Positions 23,889 to 29,605 of a DNA stretch of 29,605 nucleotides are shown here, in pieces. The DNA is from Oppiella nova (Eukaryota; Arthropoda; Arachnida; Sarcoptiformes; Oppiidae): contig CAJPVJ010000272.1 of assembly GCA_905397405.1 (NCBI GenBank), positions 1 through 29,605 on the forward strand. Reading direction: 5' to 3'. Made by a program: the position numbers and the translations under genes. Positions within the stretch are counted from its first letter, which is position 1. Each line of letters opens with the position of its first letter. A model generated the notes under the pieces. It was not told where the DNA came from and made no database searches. It saw only the letters and a program-made list of their open reading frames with translations.

Positions 23889-24951
23889 CTAACGAATGTT
23901 TTTAAAGAGAGCACAGGTATTACGAATGGTAGCCGTGGAAATACATGCGACTCCTTTGACATCCTCGACAGACCTCCATTGGCTGCGATCATTGCTGTCC
24001 TGACTGGCCATATATATGGCTGCGGCCGCCACCACAGACGGACCACTCGACACATGCAGCTTATAGGAGGCGTTTGCGATGTGAAAGGCCTGTCGCTCGA
24101 CCGCTCTCTCCAAACCGAGTCTATAACAGAATCGGGATATGAGTTGATCCGGAGTGATGGGGTCCGCGTCTATGCGCAGAGCTTCCGCCACTTTCTGAGC
24201 GTATCTCCCGATCTGTTTGACCGACACTTTGTTAATAAAAGCCATTTCCTTGAGAGTGTGCGGCATTTCCACCTGTTTGGCCGCGATGTACACACAAGCT
24301 ATGGCTATGGCTTTGATGGGACGGCCCGTCATTTTCATATTCTTTAAATACTTCCTTAACATGTCGTCAGCCTTAGGGCCGCATTCAGCCGGCAAATTCA
24401 TTTTCAACTGAATCCTAGCGATCCTTTGGGACCATTTGTCCAGAGCTTCTGATTTCCTTTCGGACTCCTTGTCATCACTTTTAGACCCTTTGATGGTTTG
24501 AGGCTTAGTTTTGGGATGTGTTTTGGGATCTGGTTTGCGAGATATCTTCACTCGAATCGTATTATTAGAGCCCATTTTGAAAGCTTTTCGGACGACAAGT
24601 GTTTTATATTCAGTGATTATTTCACTTTCGATGAAAATGTCTTTCGTATGGAACCGACCCTTCAGTCCAATATTTATTCTTATCGACGATTCTTTGCATT
24701 CACTTATTCTCACAGAACTTCGCTTTCGGTAAATCCAATCGCCGGTGCATTCAATCGTAAACTTTAAACCATACTTATATTTACTGACAATTTTTAAATC
24801 ACTTTTAAGGTNTCGACGATTCTTTGCATTCACTTATTCTCACAGAACTTCGCTTTCGGTAAATCCAATCGCCGGTGCATTCAATCGTAAACTTTAAACC
24901 ATACTTATATTTACTGACAATTTTTAAATCACTTTTAAGGTTATAATTCAT
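23889..24951 (-). CDS. TFIIB-like double-cyclin protein without zinc ribbon
   Basis: After removing the 130-base assembly duplication (see 24683-24941), an ATG at 24951-24949 opens a 310-residue frame, with an in-frame TAA directly before it. Residues about 125-216 form a first TFIIB cyclin repeat (ALDKWSQRIAR; GRPIKAIAIACVYIAAKQ; SVKQIGRYAQKVAEAL). Residues about 222-310 form the second (SRFCYRLGL; VVAAAAIYMASQ; a TATIRN recognition-helix-like end). In TFIIB these repeats bind TBP and the BRE element beside the TATA box in the nucleus. The usual N-terminal CX2C zinc ribbon and B-reader, which recruit RNA polymerase II, are absent. In their place lie about 95 residues of alternating beta-like pattern that I do not recognise, then a basic Lys/Pro/Ser linker (about 96-124). 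The C-terminal tail beyond the last helix is shorter than in canonical TFIIB. The core is GC-richer than the AT-rich N-terminal part. It is probably a diverged TFIIB paralog; an upstream exon is not excluded. Confidence 0.8.
24683..24941. repeat. 129-bp exact duplication around a single N (assembly join)
   Basis: Positions 24683-24811 and 24813-24941 are identical and separated only by the N at 24812. This is the signature of two contigs whose overlapping ends were placed side by side rather than merged. It breaks the TFIIB-like frame: reading through puts the second copy in another frame and hides the true start. Collapsing one copy and the N restores an ATG-initiated frame. Confidence 0.95.
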
Positions 24952-24954
24952 TTA

Positions 24955-26360
24955 TAGACTATTAAAAAAATATAAATAATTGTATAAACAAAAAACTTTT
25001 TCACTTCAAATATGGACAATAATTCGTACACTATTTGAAGTTGTGGTCAAATGAGAAAAATATTTGAAATCTGTGTGTCTTATATGCAGTGCTCATATTT
25101 TTGTGGTAGTAATCCATTTTTCAAGTTCATAGTTCCAATCATATTTAGATCATTTTAATTCTAACGGTCATTTTCAGCTTGGAAGTTTAACAGAAAGATT
25201 AGATTACATTTCACAACTGTTAAGTATCAAGGTAAAATGAAAAATCTATTAAAGTATAAATATTTGCCAATAGTTAATTCCTATACATTTGTATGAATCT
25301 AGATGTGAAAAAATTCCACACATTCTGCGATAATAAACTATATTGTAATCAGAGGTGTAGTGTATGTAAATGAACTGAACTATACGTTTATTTTTATCTA
25401 CCTCTCATACAATGCAAACATACAAAAGAGTAGTCATTACATGAGTGAAAAATTTATCTAATTATTTGTTGTAATTGAATGTTTAAAGCAATTAGTAAGG
25501 AAACGAGGGCTAATCAATATGACAGGAATTGTAGAATTGCTATAATAATCATCTGAATTGCTATAAATTGTAAGATCACTCCCTGGGAAAGGAGTGTTTT
25601 TTGGGGGCTAGTATTCCCTATTACTAAATGGATTTAAATATGAAAGGAGTGTTTGGTTTAACCCAATATTGTTTGTCATTTTGATTACAATGCATTACAT
25701 ACAGAATGCACTTTAAATAAAATATCTTTTAAATAAAAGCAAATATTTTAATTATTATTAGAAATTTTAGTTTGCAATCATTTGCCATAAAATTCTAGTC
25801 AAAACATACATATAACTCAAAAGTTATTGTATAATATGAGGAAATTTTTGAATACAAAAGAGGCAAATATTTTAATTAATTATTTATAAGTGAATGAATA
25901 TTTTATAAATAGGAGTAATAATAAAAACGGGGAACAATTTTTTTAACTCATGCATTACTTTTAACACTAATTTCATTATTATTTGTTTTGTTATAATTAT
26001 AGTAATAATAATAAAGTTTTTGCATAATATTAAAGACATAAAGAGTATAGTATTTTCGCATTCATTAAAACCGGAGTAAAATAAAAAAATAAAATAATTT
26101 ATTTAAAGATTAAAAATAAAGTAGTTTTTAAAGTAAATTGGATTTTATTTGTAAAAATCATATACTCTTTCTGGTATACTGTAGTTTTAATGATCATTTT
26201 TCGAGTCATAAAAAATTATATTTCTTTATCTATAGTTATGAATGATATCACAAAATGAATGAAAATAATTGTGAAATAATTATAATGAATAATGAAAAGA
26301 CTAAATGAAATTAGAAAATATAAAATAAGAATATTTTTTCTATTAAGGGCAATGTTTTAT

Positions 26361-26394
<34 letters not shown>

Positions 26395-26663
26395 GTTTCA
26401 CACAAAAAATTGTTAACAAATGAGTCGATTATGTAATGAAAAGTGAGAGAAAACAAGAGCAGAAAAGTGGATGAATGTGTCCAAAAGTTTGTGAATAATT
26501 TGCATAAAAGTGAGTCTAATTAAAGACACACCCGATTTGTGGCATTTATTCACTGATAATAATAATATCACAACTCGTAGTCATAGCCTCTCAAGACTTT
26601 CAGACGTTAATTAGAAAATTCATACAAATTAAATAAAAATCCATATTTAATCTCAATTTTTTC
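24955..26663. other. Intergenic AT-rich DNA
   Basis: Between the TFIIB-like start and the probable 3' end of the next gene. No gene seen. It holds a CT tract at 26364-26391 and a small hairpin CACTCC/GGAGTG (25577-25596) followed by six T. AT-rich sequence directly upstream of 24954 may include the TFIIB-like promoter, but no element can be singled out. Confidence 0.6.
26364..26391. repeat. (CT)n microsatellite
   Basis: A CT run of about 28 bases in the intergenic region. Confidence 0.97.
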
Positions 26664-26664
26664 A

Positions 26665-26670
26665 TTTATT
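26665..26670 (-). promoter_or_regulatory. Candidate polyadenylation signal AATAAA
   Basis: AATAAA on the minus strand about 145 bases after the stop codon at 26814-26816. A second one lies at 26545-26550. Position is suitable for the Asn-rich gene, but the hexamer is common in AT-rich DNA. Confidence 0.4.
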
Positions 26671-26813
26671 ATATATAAAACTAATCATAAATTACCGGTA
26701 AATACATTACAATTTAAAACAATATATTTATAATTAATTAATTTTCATAACATAAAATTCAAATTTAATAGTAATAAATAAATAATTGAATGAATGATTA
26801 AAATGCCTAACAC

Positions 26814-29605
26814 TTAGAAAAGGGACGTAATGTTGGCGTATGTGTGATGGGTGTTGGAGTTGGATGGGGGAGCAAAGGTGGGCGCCATATGAGTGGCGTT
26901 GGGAGTGATGGCTGGCATTTGAGGGGTCGACACGGATCGACTGTTTGGAGTGATTTGGGGGTCAAATGAATTGGTGTTTGTGTTGTGAGTGGCGGCCGGC
27001 GGGAGGAAAGTGTTGAACGCGTTGTGTGGCGTCGATATGCGGGCACTCGAGTGATGGGAATGGTATAGATTCTGATGACCAGACGTCTGGTGATTCTGGT
27101 ATCCGGTGCTCACGTCCATCAACGAGTGACCCAATGCGGGGCCCACAGGGGGTGGGGGCGGGAACTTCATGGTGGACGTCGGGGTTATGTTGTCACTGGT
27201 GTTGGCGTTAATATCGGGGAAAATATTACTCAAATGAAAGTTCGTTGCGTTGGACGAGTGGTTTGACGAGTGATTGGATGGCGTGAGAGTCGACCAAAAC
27301 TGGGACGAGGAGGCGGTGGTGGTGGGCGCCGGCGGGGGCGCCGTTCGGTTCGAGTTATGCAACGAATTGACACTAAAATTGGCCGAATTTGAGGCGGCAT
27401 TCGAGCCGTGGTGTGAGTTCTGGGACTGCGGTCTGAAGAGTGTGTACGAGGAGGAGGTGTCGGCGTTGGACGTCGTGTTCTTGGGCTGAGTGTTGGACGA
27501 GTGACTCGACGGCACACTCACGGCGACCGGCTTTTGTCGCACCGAACCGTGCGGTTGAGTGTTGGCCACGAAATTGGTGTAACGGTTGTTGTTCTGAGTC
27601 ATTGGTGTCGACAAAGACATCAATTCATTCATTGAGAAGTAGTTGTCATTCGTATGCCGTAGCGATTGGTTGGATGTGTTGGTGGTGTCGGCGCTGGTGT
27701 TATGTTTACTACTGTTTTGTTTCTTGGACTTGGAATTAGTGGTCGTATTGTTTGAACTGATTTTCGATGCTTTCGATGGATTCAGACTTTGAGACATATT
27801 TGCAGAAGTGGTCCACGAATTGGACTGACTTTTACTATTACTTGCGTTGGAATTGCTGTGAATTGTGTTTATATTGAAATTAGAGCCAGTGATCGGCGGT
27901 AACGGGTTATTGGCACCGGTATTGCCGTGAATCGTCGAGTTTATGTTGAAATTAGAGCCCGAAAGCGATGGCAACGGGTTATTAGCGCCGGTATTACTAT
28001 GAATCGTGGGGTTTATATTGAAGTTAGAGCTCGTAATCGGTGTCAACGGGTTATTGGCGCCGGTATTGCCATGAATTGTAGAGTTTATATTGAAATTAGT
28101 ACCCGAAAGCGGTGGCAATGGGTTATTAGCGCCGGTATTGCTATGGATAGTGGAGTTTATATTGAAATTAGATCCGGTAATCGGTGGCAACGGGTTATTG
28201 GCACCGGTATTGACGAAGGGGGCGTTGAAGTCGGGCCACGTGTTGGCAAACATGGATCTGTGGGCACCGCTGAAGGGGGCGGTGGCGTCGAAGGGCGAGG
28301 CGGCGCTCGGCAGTAGCGGTGGGAATGGTGTGCCAGAAGTGGTCGGAAAGTATGTGGTGTTGGAGTCGTTGGAGAAGAAACAGCCGGCGTTTGCGTTGTT
28401 CTGTTGGCCCACCGATGAGTTGCTGTGATTTGTTGGCTCCAAATAGTTGGTGAATCGGATGTCATTACTTCGACCGCTTCTCTGGTAATGGTGTTCACCA
28501 CTCGTATTGACATTCGCATCACTGGGAGTCGAGTATAGACTTGAATTGTTGGCATAATTGTCAACATTTGAATGCAAGAAAGCATTGGCCGACGGATTGA
28601 ATATATTTGTGTTTGTGTTGGCATTTGTCGAGCGCTTGTTTTGCTGGACATTTGAATTGTTGTTGTTATTAGAGTATAGGATAGGACTGTGTTGTGGTGG
28701 CTGTTGCTGTTGTGCCTGTTGTTGGGGTTGTGTTTGATTTTGTGGCTGATTTAGTCCAATATTAGGTGCCAAATGACTTATACTGGTCAGATTATTATTG
28801 CCACTATTATTATTATTATTACTATTACTGTTAGTAGCATTATTATTATTCATGTTGTTATTATTACTACTATTATTAATAGTATTACTATTACTATTAG
28901 TGGGATATTTAACAGGACTGTGTTGTTGTTGCTGTGGCTGTTGGTGTTGATTGACACCAATATTTAGTGCCGAATGACTGATGAAATTATTATTACCAGT
29001 GTTATTATTACTACTATTACTGGTAGTATTATTAACACTATTACTAATACTAGTATTGTTATTAGTATTATTATTAGGATATTTGACAGGAGTTTGTGGT
29101 GGTTGTTGTGGTTGATTAATACCAATATTAATTGCCGAGTGACTAATCAGATTATTATTATCAGTACCGGTATTATTATTATTACTACTAATACTATTAT
29201 TTATATTATTATCATGATTAGTATTCGTATTATTATTAATATTATTATTATTATTACTGTTATTATTAGCGGTAATGTTATTAGGAGTAACAGCACTGGT
29301 AGTATTCCCATTGATTTGAGAATTGGTGTTACTATTGGTGAGAGGATTCACAGCATTTGAGTTGACATTACTGTTTAAATTTCTATTGGTATCGGTAGTA
29401 AGGATTGGAGTCTTAGGGCTAGTGATAGTCACTATTGATTCCGTGGTGGTTGTGGTGGCCGTTGAAATAGTGGTCGGAATGTCCGGCGAGTCACTAGAGT
29501 CGTGTGATTGAGGAGTGGGTGTGCTCTCAGAGATGGTAATCGTCTCTATAGTTGTGGTCAACGCTTTAGTCACAGTCTTCTCGGGAGTGATCTTTGGTTT
29601 CTGGT
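26814..29605 (-). CDS. Asn/Ser/Thr-rich protein, 3' part, possible USF3-like regulator
   Basis: A frame of at least 930 codons, open at the right edge of the window, so the 5' end is missing. No in-frame ATG can be taken as the start. The stop is TAA at 26816-26814. Counting from 29573 as residue 1: residues 1-60 are Thr/Ser/Pro-rich; 100-310 consist of Asn tracts alternating with three modules (ISHSA-NIG-NQ, Gln run, SPVKYP); 455-573 hold five 24-residue repeats; 640-919 are less repetitive, with SMNELMSLSTP, a Pro run (805-809) and SVSTPQMP. There is no signal peptide, membrane segment or catalytic motif, which fits a disordered nuclear regulatory protein. The motif NFHLSNIFPDI (778-788) recalls, from memory, the C-terminal region of USF3-type bHLH proteins. 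A bHLH would then lie beyond the window. A long open frame despite very low complexity argues that it is translated. Confidence 0.8.
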   Translation of the reverse strand, partial: QKPKITPEKTVTKALTTTIETITISESTPTPQSHDSSDSPDIPTTISTATTTTTESIVTITSPKTPILTTDTNRNLNSNVNSNAVNPLTNSNTNSQINGNTTSAVTPNNITANNNSNNNNNINNNTNTNHDNNINNSISSNNNNTGTDNNNLISHSAINIGINQPQQPPQTPVKYPNNNTNNNTSISNSVNNTTSNSSNNNTGNNNFISHSALNIGVNQHQQPQQQQHSPVKYPTNSNSNTINNSSNNNNMNNNNATNSNSNNNNNSGNNNLTSISHLAPNIGLNQPQNQTQPQQQAQQQQPPQHSPILYSNNNNNSNVQQNKRSTNANTNTNIFNPSANAFLHSNVDNYANNSSLYSTPSDANVNTSGEHHYQRSGRSNDIRFTNYLEPTNHSNSSVGQQNNANAGCFFSNDSNTTYFPTTSGTPFPPLLPSAASPFDATAPFSGAHRSMFANTWPDFNAPFVNTGANNPLPPITGSNFNINSTIHSNTGANNPLPPLSGTNFNINSTIHGNTGANNPLTPITSSNFNINPTIHSNTGANNPLPSLSGSNFNINSTIHGNTGANNPLPPITGSNFNINTIHSNSNASNSKSQSNSWTTSANMSQSLNPSKASKISSNNTTTNSKSKKQNSSKHNTSADTTNTSNQSLRHTNDNYFSMNELMSLSTPMTQNNNRYTNFVANTQPHGSVRQKPVAVSVPSSHSSNTQPKNTTSNADTSSSYTLFRPQSQNSHHGSNAASNSANFSVNSLHNSNRTAPPPAPTTTASSSQFWSTLTPSNHSSNHSSNATNFHLSNIFPDINANTSDNITPTSTMKFPPPPPVGPALGHSLMDVSTGYQNHQTSGHQNLYHSHHSSARISTPHNAFNTFLPPAATHNTNTNSFDPQITPNSRSVSTPQMPAITPNATHMAPTFAPPSNSNTHHTYANITSLF
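27855..28211 (-). repeat. Five 24-residue coding repeats (72 bp)
   Basis: Five in-frame units starting NTGANNPL and ending TIHS or TIHG. Units 1, 3 and 5 carry an IT(G/S)SNF core and end in S. Units 2 and 4 carry an LSG core and end in G, giving an A-B-A-B-A order. Unit 5 lacks one residue (NINTIHS). Unit starts on DNA are 28211, 28139, 28067, 27995 and 27923. Confidence 0.95.
28674..29153 (-). repeat. Three diverged ISH/NIG-NQ protein modules with Asn tracts
   Basis: Modules at 29076-29153, 28902-28988 and 28674-28793 share the order ISH(S/L)A-NIG-NQ, a Gln-rich run and (S/T)PVKYP or SPILY. Asn-rich tracts encoded by AAT/AAC triplets separate them. Divergence is greater than among the 24-residue repeats, so these duplications are older. 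Confidence 0.85.

Noticed and set aside
23438-24411. Plus-strand frames opposite the TFIIB-like copies
   Set aside because: The minus-strand frame matches TFIIB cyclin repeats, and the plus-strand frames are antisense shadows.
25577-25602. Hairpin plus six T as a terminator
   Set aside because: Bacterial-type terminators do not apply here, and no Pol III gene lies upstream.
26807-29511. Many open frames antisense to or overlapping the Asn-rich gene
   Set aside because: They are shadows of one long biased frame; Ile/Thr-rich and Arg/Pro-rich translations mirror the Asn and Ser codons.

Overview
The window is AT-rich eukaryotic nuclear DNA, most likely from an invertebrate animal, possibly an arthropod such as a mite. 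That placement is an inference from the TFIIB-like cyclin folds, an Asn/Ser/Thr-rich regulatory-type protein, splice-like signals and many long (CT)n/(GA)n tracts. Nothing looks bacterial or organellar, and there is no operon, CRISPR array or rRNA.

Layout. Positions 1 to about 23,230 hold no gene I can support. They contain intergenic or intronic DNA, about a dozen (CT)n/(GA)n microsatellites and several duplicated blocks: 284-bp direct repeats with a nearby inverted copy of their spacer (3197-4927), 432-bp and 100-bp blocks joined at (CT)n tracts (8998-11988), a 759-bp tandem repeat (12281-13782) and an exact 127-bp tandem repeat (17576-17830). Positions 23,235-24,951 (minus strand) carry a TFIIB-like cyclin-fold gene and a second partial copy of its 3' part. 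Positions 26,814-29,605 (minus strand) carry the 3' part of a gene for a very low-complexity Asn/Ser/Thr/Gln-rich protein of more than 920 residues. It is open at the right edge. Its C-terminal part has a motif that reminds me of USF3-type bHLH proteins (weak).

Most striking observation. The last 128 bases of the second 759-bp repeat unit (13655-13782) are the base-by-base complement of 12911-13038 in the SAME direction, not the reverse complement. The 128-base match is perfect, while the rest of the two units has diverged. No known replication, repair or transposition mechanism gives a non-reversed complement. Two other anomalies are nearly the same size: a 129-bp exact duplication around a single N inside the TFIIB-like gene, and a 127-bp exact duplication around one spacer base at 17703. 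Together they suggest assembly or sequence-processing artefacts of a fixed overlap length, but raw reads are needed to decide.

Biology worth attention: a TFIIB-type double-cyclin core that lacks the zinc ribbon and carries an unidentified beta-rich N-terminus, a near-identical second copy whose five differences are all synonymous, and an Asn-rich protein with five alternating 24-residue repeats and three diverged ISH/NIG-NQ modules.
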